Below, one piece after another: positions 50,330 to 61,354 of a stretch of DNA of 64,000 bases (within the stretch, counting starts at the first letter, position 1; each line of letters opens with the position of its first letter). The position numbers and the translations under genes are program-made. The notes under the pieces are model-generated. The model made no database searches. It worked only from the letters and a program-made list of their open reading frames with translations, and was not told the origin of the DNA. The DNA lies in contig JBBBWG010026413.1 in assembly GCA_037176905.1 (NCBI GenBank), positions 1 to 64,000 on the forward strand, written 5' to 3'. Origin of the DNA: Azolla pinnata (lineage: Eukaryota > Streptophyta > Polypodiopsida > Salviniales > Salviniaceae).

Positions 50330-50650
50330 CTATGAAAGGTAATTTTGTCAAAGTTTGTGCGTACCTTAAATGGTCAATGGGATGGGATAATCTACAAGGA
50401 GCTTAAAAAAACAGGCAAACTTAAGACTAAGGTTTCATAATACTTGGGATGACCTTGAGGTACATAAGAGTTGTCGTGGAAGCATTAAAATAGAAATTTG
50501 ATCCCCCATTATTTTTATTCTATTCCCCAAAAGATGGCTGATCATTTGTAACCTTTGTGGTCACTTAAGTGTTAGCTTGTAATTTGTAATTACCCTTTAG
50601 ATATTTTTTTAATATCAAGTGTAAGTCCTTTATCGAAAAAAAGAAAGAAA
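50330..50650 (+). mobile_element. Possible 5'-truncated LINE/SINE insertion in the satellite
   Basis: About 320 bp foreign to the monomer, ending in TATCAAGTGTAAGTCCTTTA followed by TCGAAAAAAAGAAAGAAAAA. This resembles the 3' ends of plant non-LTR elements. Satellite sequence resumes directly after the A-rich end. No coding capacity; target-site duplication not clear. Confidence 0.4.
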
Positions 50651-52221
50651 AAAACAGTAAAAACACAACATATTTGTGAAAGTTGCGAAATTAACTTCCA
50701 TATTACCCTACATATTTGTTGAAATACTCTAGAAAGCTCATCAAATAAGAATCCGTTTCTCAAGCTGCAACTATATCACATACCGAAATACCTAAGATAA
50801 TCAAACAAAAACTTACTTATTGGGATTAGTAAAGTTCTATCAATTTCAATAAAAAGACATTGAAAAGGTAGCAAAACATTCTCGAGTTAATCTATCTGTT
50901 TTTATTTTTATTATTCTTTCCTTATTAACTCATTTCGGAAATCATCTTAGTGCAAAGAAAAAGAAAAACGCTAAAAGCGCAAACCCATACTTGTAAAAAC
51001 TGCCAAATCCACTTCCCTTTTCTCTTACATATTTGTTAAAATTCCCTTTTCTCTTTCATCTATCAAATAAAAATCTGTTTCTCAAGCTCCAACTATACCA
51101 CATCACAAAATACCTAACATAATGAAACACAATCTTGTATAATGGGATTAGTGAAGTTCTATCAATTTTAATGAAAACTCATTGAAAAGATAACAAAACA
51201 TTATTCAGTTAATCTATCTATTTTTATTTTTCTTTTCTTTATTGAGTCATTTTGGAAATGTTATTAGTGCTAAAAAAAAAGCAAAGCACCAAAAAACACA
51301 AAACATAACCGTGTAAACTACCAAATCAACTTCCCTTTTATCCTATATATATTTGTTGAAATACTCTAGAAAGCTCATCAAAATCAAATAAGAATCTATT
51401 TCTCAAGCTCCAACTATACCACATATCGGAATACCTAAGATAATTAAGCACAATCTCATATGATGGGATCGGTGAAGTTCTATCAATTTTAATGAAAACA
51501 TATTGAAAAAGTAACAAAATATTCTTGAGTTAATCTTTTTTTTTTTCTTTATCCGTACAAAAATTCCTTATTGAGTCATTTTGGAAATCTTATTAGTGCA
51601 AAGAAAAACAAAAGCAAAGCACCAAAAAACACAAAACATAACCGTGAAAACTGCCAAATCAACTTCCTATATATAGTTGTTAAAATATTTTAGAAAGCTC
51701 GTCAATCAAATAAGAATCTGTTTCTCAAGCTCCAACTATACCACATACCCAAATACCTAAGATAATGAAGCACGATCTCATATGATGGGATCAGTGAATT
51801 TCGATCAATTTTAATGAAAACATATTGAAAAAGTAACAAAACATTATCGAGTTAATCTACATATTTTTATTTTTATTTTTCTTTCTCCGTACAAAAACTC
51901 CTTATTGAGTCATTTTGGAAATCTTATTAGTGCAGAAAAAGACGAAGCAAAGCACCGAAAAACACAAAACATAGCTGTGAAAACTGCAAAATCAACTGCC
52001 CTTCTATCCTATATCTAGAAAGCTCGTCAATCAAATAAGAATCTGTCTCTCAAGCTCCAACTATACCACATACCCGAATACCTAAGATAATCAAGCACAA
52101 TCTCACATGATCGGACCGGTGAAGTTCTATCAATTTTAACGAGAACATATTGGGAAAGTAACAAACCATTCTCGAGTTAATCTATCCGGTTTTATTTTTA
52201 TTGTTTATTTCTCTGTACAAA

Positions 52222-52257
52222 AGCAAAACGCAAAACGCAAAACGCAAAACGCAGAAA
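52222..52257 (+). repeat. Short tandem GCAAAAC repeat in the FKBP 5' region
   Basis: About five heptamer-like units (GCAAAAC) lie between the end of the satellite homology and the FKBP start codon, probably in the 5' leader. Confidence 0.8.
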
Positions 52258-52321
52258 AAGAACGGAGCCGCTTCCTGTCTTCGTCTCCGTCTTCGTCTCC
52301 GTCTGGTGTTGGGAAGAGGAT

Positions 52322-55215
52322 ATGGCGGCAGCAGCGCCGCTTCTGAAGCTCTGCTCTTCTGCGCCAACGGGGGGATGCACAGAAGCTACCCTTCTCCACA
52401 GCTTCAGCACCACTAGAATCAACGACATGAGTAGCAGCGCAGGAGTAACAATAGCAGCAGCAGCAGCAGCAACAACAACAATAACAACAACAAGACGGCA
52501 GGGGCGGCGGGAGCTTCTCTCCCTCGTATTGCTCGGAGCTGGCGTGCCTGCTCTCCTTCAGATAGATCCCTCTGCTTCTCTTGCCTTGGATGAGGGGGGC
52601 CGCCCTGTGTTCCGTGACCTGGATGGCAGTGGTGATGCTGTCAAGGCTCTCGACATCCGGGAAGGTTCTGGAAGATCCCCTCGACCTGGTGACAAGGTTA
52701 GTGCATTCTCCCACGCCTCTGGTTGGGGTTAGGCCTACAGAATATGAGGGTGGGTGACTTCACATCGTGAGGAAAATCATGTTTTCAAATGATGTGGTCA
52801 GGTCAGAGCATCATGGTTCAAAGGCATTGTTTTCGTAGTGTTATGAAGTTTTCGGTTCGGCTGTTAGAGTTGGGGCTCCAGAATTAGGGTATATTGCTTA
52901 GGATTGAATCGACTGGCTTCTGGCGTGTGTTTTGGAGGTTGCTAAAAACAGAGAACCACTCTGATGAACAGCATTTTGGGCATTTAAGGTTTAGTGTTGC
53001 AGTGTACAAATTTTGCTTCTGATCCTTACTTATGAGTGTACAGAGTGACCATGGAGATGAGATGAGATGAAAGATATATTTAATGTCTTCTAAAGGCCCA
53101 CGTAGCAGTAGAATCAATTAAATGATGATAACTTCCAAGGTTTCTAGTATGCGCATATGGATAATTATGTTATCAGAATTCCGTGAAGGATAAAAATGTC
53201 AGATACGTTTTTGGGCTAGGATTGGTAATCATAAAAATTTAATCATTCAATGGTGTCCGGTTCATGTAAAATAGTTCAAAATGTAGTGCGCTGTAACATA
53301 TAATTTTTTATATCGCAAACCAAAGAAAGCAGAGATGAGTGGAAAGCATAATGGCATTCAAACAGTTGGGATGCATGAGTATTGCAGGATGATTAAATCT
53401 GTTACAAAGGAGGCATCAGCATTTGTTTGAAGAATGGATATGCTCATAAGTGGACTTGCATTCAACACTAAATGCTCATTATAATGTGAATATGATCATC
53501 TCGTGACCAACTATTATGAGGTATCTGAGAAAGCCCTAGAAAATATATGGGACTTTTGTCCTGCATGTCAACATTATCAAGAAACAATGGCATATAAGTT
53601 GTAGAATGCCAAGTATCGAGATCCATGATAGAATAATGTAAGTAATGAACAAGCTCAAGTAGAAAACAAATGACATCAAAACCCAGATTAATTGCCCACA
53701 AACCATAATCTACTGGGGTGAGGTAGATTTACTCCCTTTTATATCCGTAAATCGTGGGCCTAGTTCTCTATATGGTAACTATGGACCCTAAACTGTGCAT
53801 GTCGCAGGGAAATATATCAACATGGTTGTATCTAACTTATTTAATCCCTATGAGAGATTTCTCACCAGTGACATGTGTATTAGGAAAAGTGATAAGGCTA
53901 TAGATTTAATGGGTGACTCTATTTAAATTCGTGATGTGAATGTTTGTGCACAAATGTCTCTCGATATTTTGTTTTCCACTGAATGTGCTGTGAGTGTTTT
54001 CCTCAGGTAGAGATTCATTACTACGCACGGCTTGCAGCTAAGCAAGGTTGGCGCTTTGATTCGACATATGATCACAAAGATGGGACAGGTGCCCCAGTTC
54101 CATATGTCTTTACGGTTGGATCTGGAACCGTAAGATTAGAAGCACTTTCAGTTGTTTGCATACTATTTCTTGTAAATCGGCAGTTAGGAAACATGATTGC
54201 GCAGTTAGGGCACATGATTCTGCAGTTAGGAAACAATAACTAGGTTGCATTTACTAACAAACATGCATCTTGCTATTCTCTAATTCAAACCATAGCAGAC
54301 CTAACTTATAATCTGTTTTTCTATATAAATTGGCAGTTTTTGGCCCAAAAAACTACGTCTTCTTCACTAGCAAACATGCATTTTGCTATTGTGCTTAGTT
54401 CTCAAATTCAAACCATACCAGAGACCTAACTTATAATATGTTTTTCTACATAAATTGGCAATTTTTGGCCAATAAAACTAGGTCGCATATACTAACAAAC
54501 ATGCAGCTTGCTATTATGCTTAGTTCTCAAATTCAAACCATAGCAGGTTGTTGCCAAAAACAATCAATTATAAGCATCCAAACACTCGTCCTTCACCAGA
54601 AAACTAGCGCAGTATGTTGCAAATAGATTAAGCCTGATAGGCTGAAAGCTTCAAGCACATCTTGGCCTCGATGTCGATTTTGTTGTGGTGGTTCTTATGA
54701 TAAAAGTTGAGAGTCCAGCCGTGCCTTTTTCCTTTCCACGGTGTTATCCAGTAGATTGTGATTCTGTGGATGAGCCCTAGAGCCAATTGGATTTAGTACA
54801 ATGGAAAAAATAGAGATTTTTGGTGATGAATTTTGAAGGTGATTGAAGGGCTAGATTTAGCTGTCCAAACAATGAAGGAAGGTGGTGTTCGGCGTGTTAT
54901 CATTCCCCCTTCCAAGGGCTACCAAAACACTTCTCAAGGTCCAATTCCTCCTAATGTAAGAAAAAGAGAATATCATCATGGGGGGAGAGTGCATTGGTTC
55001 TCTTGAAGTTTGCATATCTGGATTACATGGAGCATTTTACAGTTGGAGAAGAGTGTATAAAGAACTAATGTTAAATGAAAATGCAGATATTTGATAGGCA
55101 GAGGCTATTCACAACCATATTCAACCCAACTCGACTCGCTAATGGTGAGGGTTCTACTCTTGGCACCCTTATTTTTGACATCGAATTGTTGGGAGTTCGA
55201 TCTACCAATGATTAG
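52322..55215 (+). CDS. FKBP17-1: Plastid (thylakoid lumen) FKBP-type peptidyl-prolyl isomerase
   Basis: A member of the immunophilin family whose plant forms sit in the thylakoid lumen. Exons: 52322-52696, 54007-54129, 54839-54955, 55087-55215; all phase 0, 247 aa. The N-terminus is a Ser/Ala/Thr-rich transit peptide. It is followed by a twin-arginine-like lumen signal (RRELLSLVLLGAGVPALL, from residue 62) and an A-x-x-A-like cleavage site (ASLA, 85-88). The FKBP domain is about 115-240, with VEIHYYARLAAKQGWRFDST, VIEGLDLAVQTMKEGG, RRVIIPPSKGYQ and FDRQRLFTTIFNPTRLANGE. The last segment is, from memory, diagnostic of the FKBP17-1 subgroup (At4g19830). Several canonical active-site aromatics are replaced, so isomerase activity is uncertain. 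The promoter abuts the satellite array. Confidence 0.9.
54176..54560 (+). repeat. Nested short repeats in FKBP intron 2
   Basis: A CAGTTAGGAAACATGATT-type unit occurs three times at 54180-54240. An ~110 bp unit then recurs about three times to 54560 (ACTAACAAACATGCATCTTG, GTGCTTAGTTCTCAAATTC, AAACCATAGCAGACCTAACT, AAATTGGCAGTTTTTGGCC). Confidence 0.82.
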
Positions 55216-56284
55216 GGAAGAAACAATGAAGAATTTGTATGTTCCACCTGGTCGTTCACTTTTATAACTACGAAAGTGTTGTATATATTCCCACTGTATT
55301 TGTCTTCTGCATGTATTCCAGTTAGTAAAAGAAGCAGATAAAATGTTGGTTCTACATCACTTGTTGCTGTGGGCTTGAGCAACAAATATTCTTGTGAAAT
55401 ATAGGGGGAATTGGAACGTTTGACATCGAATTGTTGAGTGACCATTGTATATATCCAAGAATTCGTTTATCTCAAACCTTTATTTATACTGATCAGAATT
55501 TGTATATTTCCAGATGTTTTTTAATGAAAAAACCTGTATTTTCAACCAACGTTTTCGCATGACGAATATTCCAACTGACCTTTATATACAATGGGTTGTA
55601 CAAATGAGTACTTTCACTATTTCAGCAGCGACTACCCATGGACATTGACACTTTTGAAATTGAACCAGTTGGCAGTATGGCTAATGGGATAATTGAGAGG
55701 TCAGTGCAGCAGTTTACCATTTTATCACTTTGTTACTGGATTGTCACCAGTAAATCATGTAAAATCTTCAATGAGTTTGTTGTGCTCTTTACTGACTAAA
55801 GGCAACTGATATTGAATTGTCATTGGAAGCTGCACAACCAGAATCACAATAGATTTGTTGATGATCAGAATGAATATACAAAATAGTCACTTGCTCCCAT
55901 ACCCACATGAATCATATTTTGCTTGGCATTACAATGAACAGAAAATATCCAGCAAGTCAGTTATATACACCAAAATCACGTTACAATCATATGTTATATC
56001 CAAATTCATCGTTATTTTGCAGCACTAATTTTCAAAGCTGACCTTTTCTAACTTCTGGACTCACCGTGTGCTAAAACAAACATCCACCTCTTGCATACTA
56101 GCGGGAATCCTTATCATTTGAGATATAATTGTCATACCAGAAAAATGCATGTACCTTAGAATGCTTTAGGAGAGTATACGTCTGGAGGCCATTCGGAATG
56201 TTAATTTTTCCAGAGTCTGAAAGGTTGCATCATGCATCCTCTGCAGCAAAACTTGCATGTCCAAGATTCGCCTTGTCCACTTCT

Positions 56285-59200
56285 CTAATCAGAATCACTG
56301 TCTTTAAAGAGATCATCTTCATGACCAAACCAGCCTCGCTTCTTTGGTCCTGTTTTTTGTTGACTTTCAACTTCACTTGCTTCTTCACTTCCACTTCCAC
56401 TTCCGCATTCGCTTTCACTCTCATTTTCAGACCAGCTTTGTAGACCATCAACTTCATCATTTCCAGAGGAGGATGTCTCATGTTGATAACGTCGAGATCG
56501 ATGACCCATTACATTATTTTTGCTATTAAACCCACTCTTACTGTATTCTGTATCAAAATCCTCATCTAATCTCTTGAAATAGTCTTCAGTTCCATGATCG
56601 TCAATCCTCTGTCTAGTAGCACCTCCAACCCCACTTAATCCACCTAGAGAAAAACCAAGAAAAGCATGATTTCATTGCAATTGACATGCTATAAGCATAT
56701 ATACATCCTTCAGGACCATCATAAGCCCAGGTTGTATCATGCTCAGAGTGTAAACAAACAAAAAAGCAAATTTAGTGGAGAATGTATATACGTGAAAGTG
56801 TCTTTCTAGATTTTGACATATATTCTCGATCACTTTCCATTTCGCTTCCCTCATCCTCAGTTTCACTTCCATCTTCATCCCAGCTAAACTCTGCTCCAAG
56901 CTCATCATCAGTGTCAAAGGATCCATCACCCCTACGCGTCTGAAATTTTTGTCCCATCCTATTTCCTTGCCCCAGGCTTTGATTTCTACCTTTATATTTA
57001 AAAGGACCAAAAAGGGAGACATGAAATCCAACTAGCCATATGAGTAGAAACATGCATGGCCATTGTGCTGATGTTAAAAGGTTAGATCCAGCAAAAATGT
57101 AGAAGACCTGCGAGACCTTGAGTACCTGCATCTCTCTCACGAGAAAATGGATACCTCTCCATGTTCTGCATATTTTCAGCGTTCTGCAAATATCCAGCCG
57201 AAAATACCTTTTTCATGTTTATATTATCATCAGATAAAACTCAATAAGACATGATGGAAATTCAACAAGAAAGATCAATACATGAGATGTAGACAGTCAG
57301 TTTCTTGATGAGTACATGTGTACATGTAAGAATTAAGTAGAAGTTAAGCCAAGCATCATGGTATTAAGGATCAGAACACTCACAAGAAGAGTTTCCTGCT
57401 AACTACTCCAAGAGCAAACTCATCTTGAGAGTTCTTCATCTATACCTCTTCCAGAATGACATAAGAACATCTTCCTTAGTGTTTATAGCATCAAATCTCA
57501 TGGTGGGAATTCTTTTCATCTCGAATCATTGCTCAACTGATGGTTGTATCACCCCAGCCCAAAGCATAACATCTCAACTGTTTCAAGGATAAGTAGATGA
57601 TTTCTTACCCGCCCAACCATTTTGAGGTAATTAGATGATCATTTACAATTAAATAGAGATATTCCGATATGGCCAACGATAAAGAAGATAGAAAAAGCTA
57701 TGTATATAATGTGTTACATAGTAATGCTATACAATGCCTGGGATGAAGGGTTAAGTCTTTGGCTACTCCAGTTTAAATATACCAGTCAGTCACTCGATCT
57801 TAGCAATATTCCTATTGCAATCATACCATGACCACTGAGATTACATCAAAAATCAAAGTGAAAGATTCCCCAGCACATCTAGTCAAGCAAATGACTCCCT
57901 TTAGGATTGTGAATCCTAAATCTGATCCCATTCATAAACCATGTGTCTGTTGACCTATATAATCCACCTAAAATTAGAATCAGTCTGCGAACATGCCCTT
58001 GCTTTGTTGAAATTTGTTTAACAAGACCAGACCTGTGTTTTAATATCATGCAGCCAGCCATGCATATAGTTAGTTTTCTAGTAAGCTGATAACTTTTTGA
58101 ACAAATCACAGTATACTCATCACTGGCAGATTGAAGCATATGTTAATTTTTTCTTTTCTGTACCTGTTCATCATGGACCACTCATTGTACAGTTCATTTA
58201 TTGCAGGAGCGTACAAAGGTAGAAATTGGGGTCACTTATTTAGAGCTCCATAGTCTCACAAAAGCTTATATACTATTGAGGAGCATTCTCTTTCCTAGGT
58301 GATATGATGGCTTTAAAGCCCATGGCTCTCCCAGGTCGTTCAACAGAGAGCCATTCTTTTCTACGATTTCTTTGTCCATGCAGAGGTGATGTAGCTACTA
58401 CTAAAGCTCTTCATTGTGTTATTAGAGCTTGAGCCCCGCTCAGTTTGGTACAGAATCACACATATTAACTATATTTTATTTTTATTGTTTGAAGAATATA
58501 AGGAACAAAATATAGTTACAAACCTGTAGGTTGAGCTTTGATACAGGGAGCTGCTTGTCCATCCTGCATATATTGACAAATAAAAAGGTCAATGTGCATA
58601 ACAAGACATATTATGCCTCCTATGTATAAAATCAGTCTCCCGATTCCACACAGATGGCATAGCATTAAACATGCTAATTAGTAGTGGCAACTCCATGTGA
58701 ATAAAACTATCCATCACTGACTAAGAATTTGTATTTAATTTTGACAAGCAAAAAGCTAACCAACTTCATCTTCTTTCAAACATAGCAAGATTCTCACTGA
58801 ACTTCCTTCGCCTTAATCGAAGTTTGCAAAGTACTAACCTTCCCTGTGGTTGATTATTCACCTTGTATGCATCCCGGCGAGGGTCTCTCCATACATACTT
58901 TTCGGTCTCTTCTGCCACAAACAACGGATTGCGAGACTTTGGTTTTGGTGCTGGCTTTGGATCCCAAACAAGCTTTTCCCACTCATTCCTCAATATTTGA
59001 TATCTCCTCATGTATGCAGCCCAATATGCCTCTTGGCCCTAGAAATTCCAGATCATGGATATATCAAACTTATAGACAATCTGCTCATTCTCAATGATCC
59101 AGAACACCATACAATTTTCCCCCATTTAGAATCCCTATCAATTTTTCATATGAATCTTATTATGCAAACTCTAGAGCATAACAAGAAGGAAGGGCTGGCA

Positions 59201-59932
59201 ATGCAAACCATGTAAATTAAACTCTGATAAAATGTTTATACTTAACTTGGTTTTACTTGGAAAAAATAGAACAACATTTGTTTGCATCGACCAAACAATG
59301 AGCTTCAGATGATTTGCATGGACTAAACATGCATCATCTTGTCACGATCATAATCACCGTCGTCATGATCATCAAAGAGTTTTCTAAGTTAGGTTCTAGA
59401 TACTCAAAGACTTCATCACCACGACCACTATCATCAGGTGCACTGAGGTTATGGTCATCGTTATGACCAGCATGAGGATCACGGAGGTTGGTTTAATACT
59501 TACGCTGTACAGATATACACCATCATAAGGAGGAGAAGGAGGACAAGAAGTGGAAATGGAAATGGAATTGGAAATGGAAGAAGCGTTGTAACTTACATGT
59601 GTTCTGAACTTGAGGCGGGTCTGGGCGAGGTGCTTGATCCGATCCTTCCGCCGCTTCTTGTTGGAGATGTGCTCATTCTCCAGGGGGGAGAGGATCTGCT
59701 TGGGGTCAAACTTCTCTGCTTTGAAGAGCTCGCCATCGACGGCCCACCATTCTTCCTTGTCGGCAGAAGCAGCAGGAGGAGGAGGAGGAGAAGGGAGGGG
59801 GGATGGCGACGACGGTCTCCGCGTCCCACTAGCAGTACCACCTCTACCGCCACCCACAGAGCTCACGATCCCCCGAGTCTGCAACAGGAAACGAGAGCAC
59901 CTTCTCGCCATAGCCGATGATGATCTGAGCAT
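56285..59932 (-). CDS. Unrecognised protein, probably organelle-targeted, acidic C-terminus
   Basis: I do not recognise this family. Exons on the minus strand: 59932-59597, 59038-58839, 58563-58524, 57183-57126, 56989-56792, 56643-56285; all phases close to give 396 aa. The N-terminus (MLRSSSAMARRCSRFLLQTR) is Arg/Ser-rich without acids, like a mitochondrial presequence, then Pro/Ser-rich. The central part has short conserved-looking blocks: WWAVDGELFKAEKFDPKQIL, a basic KKRRKDRIKHLAQTRLKFRT, AYWAAYMRRYQILRNEWEKL and YVWRDPRRDAYKV. The C-terminal third is Asp/Glu/Ser-rich (FSWDEDGSETEDEGSE; SENESESECGSGSGSEE) and ends HEDDLFKDSDSD. It faces the FKBP gene tail to tail. Telomere-motif repeats sit right upstream of its start, as in many plant ribosome-related genes, which hints at a translation or organelle-biogenesis role. 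Confidence 0.75.
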
Positions 59933-59959
59933 TTCCTGCGACCTGTAGGACAAGGAAGC

Positions 59960-60110
59960 AGGAACCCTAAAACCCTGAAACCCTAAACCCTAACCCTAAA
60001 ACCCTAAAATCATTTCTCTCATAAGGCAAAACCCTAAACCCTAAAACCCTAAACCCTAACCCTAAAACCATTTCTCTCATGAGGCAAAACCCTACACCCT
60101 AAACCCTAAA
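59960..60110 (-). promoter_or_regulatory. Telomere-motif (telo-box) repeats upstream of the unrecognised gene
   Basis: CCCTAAA/CCCTAA motifs occur at least twelve times. They fall in blocks separated by a conserved spacer (ATCATTTCTCTCATAAGGC / ACCATTTCTCTCATGAGGC) recurring at about 60008 and 60065, with a worn third copy (TTTTTGTCATAAGGC) near 60115. On the gene strand they read TTTAGGG. Telo-boxes (AAACCCTAA) are established elements in promoters of plant translation genes. The number here is far above one or two. Confidence 0.8.
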
Positions 60111-60179
60111 AACTATTTTTTGTCATAAGGCATACGTAATTCATTCGGGTCACAGGTTCGAATCTGAAGACTATTCTCG

Positions 60180-60277
60180 CACCGATTCTCGACGTTTACC
60201 GAACATCACGATCTTCGATTTGAACGTAATCTTCAATTTGATCGGATCTGCCATGACAATGATGGTGGTGGTGATGG

Positions 60278-60311
<34 letters not shown>

Positions 60312-60560
60312 AGCGGTGGCTCATTGTCCGACATTCACTAGACATAATGATCTTCTAGAAAGCCCTTTGTATCCAATCTACGATTATGATGGTGGTGGTG
60401 ATGATGATGATGATGATGATGAATCATCTGATGTTTACCAGCATAATACCCTTCTAGAAAGTCCGCTGGATCATATCTACGACGATGATGGTGGTGGTGG
60501 TGGTGATGATGATGACGGCACTGACAATAATGGTTGATTGGTGATGATGATGATGACTAC
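60180..60560 (+). repeat. Three ~120-bp units each ending in a GAT/GGT triplet run
   Basis: Units carry TCTAGAAAGCCCTTTGTATC / TCTAGAAAGTCCGCTGGATC, a CTACGATTATGATGGTGG-like block and a run of GAT triplets (60270-60310, 60390-60422, 60484-60515, with more at 60540). The open frame across them (poly-Met/Asp) is a repeat artefact. Confidence 0.85.
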
Positions 60561-61354
60561 AGTGACAATAATGGTTGATGGTGATGGCGATTATTAATCA
60601 AACTCGTCATGTGAGTAACTAATGTCAAAACAGGGGGGCTTCATCAAGGTCCCTGATCAATTGTAGCTCATGCTCTTTGGCTAGCACCTGTTGAAGAACG
60701 CGTTGTCCACAATCGATCTACGTAGCACAACAATAGAACTCCAAAGAAACACACAAATATAGACAAATAGAGCTAGATAGAAAGCTTATATTAATACTAA
60801 TTGTGATGATCTCCCACATACAATCTCTCTCACGCCTCTCTTAACATTACTAATATATCTAATACTTTAATAGAGAGAAACTATTTTGGTATGAGCCCAT
60901 CTCTAACCCCCACTCCTAAAATAAGAGGGTATGAAAGCTCTATGTTCTCAATAAAGCAAAAGACTAGAGCTCACGTCAAAATAAGGGGAAATAGGGCACA
61001 TGAAAGAGAGGAATGGGATGTGGCTCATGGCCCATTCAGTTTCATAATAGTACTGTTGGGATATTAGGGTTTTCGATGACAAAATGTCATGCTAAACATG
61101 TTTGATTGAAAAAACTAGCAAATCTTAAGAGCTAGAAATCAACTGCGAAACCGAGCATTCTGCACTCTTTCTTTGATTTGCAACAACTACCAGAGATCCA
61201 ACAGTAATGATAAGAGAAAAAAAGCTCCCGGGCCGAAAAATCAATCAATATCACCAGCAAAACAATATCACGGTTGATCGATATATGTACACTATCAAAA
61301 TCGGCAGATTCCCTAGCACAATCCGTATTCCTATTTCCATTGCATTACTAGTTT
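60560..61354. other. Intergenic, no gene seen
   Basis: AT-rich sequence between the promoter region of the unrecognised gene and the 3' end of the phosphatase-FHA gene. No motif recognised. Confidence 0.5.

Larger units (their letters stand above)
48950..52221 (+). repeat. Satellite array of ~325-bp monomers
   Basis: The monomer runs through CAAGCTCCAACTATACCACA, AAATACCTAAGATAATGAAGCACAATCT, GAAGTTCTATCAATTT, AATGAAAACATATTGAAAAA, GAGTCATTTTGGAAATCTTA, TAGTGCAAAGAAAAAGC, AAAACTGCCAAATCAACTTCC and GAAAGCTCATCAAATAAGAATC. The TCTATCAATTT marker is at about 49049, 50206, 50836, 51152, 51478, 51803 and 52125, giving periods of 316-326 bp in the unbroken part. Two insertions interrupt it (49307-50130 and about 50330-50650). 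The last, partial monomer ends at about 52221, 100 bp before the FKBP start codon. Confidence 0.9.

Noticed and set aside
55626-55699. Exon-like segment (CAG|CAGCGACTACCC ... GAGAG|GTCAGT) after the FKBP gene
   Set aside because: Has splice-like ends and an open frame (QRLPMDIDTFEIEPVG) but no partner exons or family match. Could be an alternative 3' exon. Too little to call.
60145-60175. Second B-box-like motif (ACAGGTTCGAATCTG)
   Set aside because: No A box upstream. The preceding bases are telomere-type repeat.
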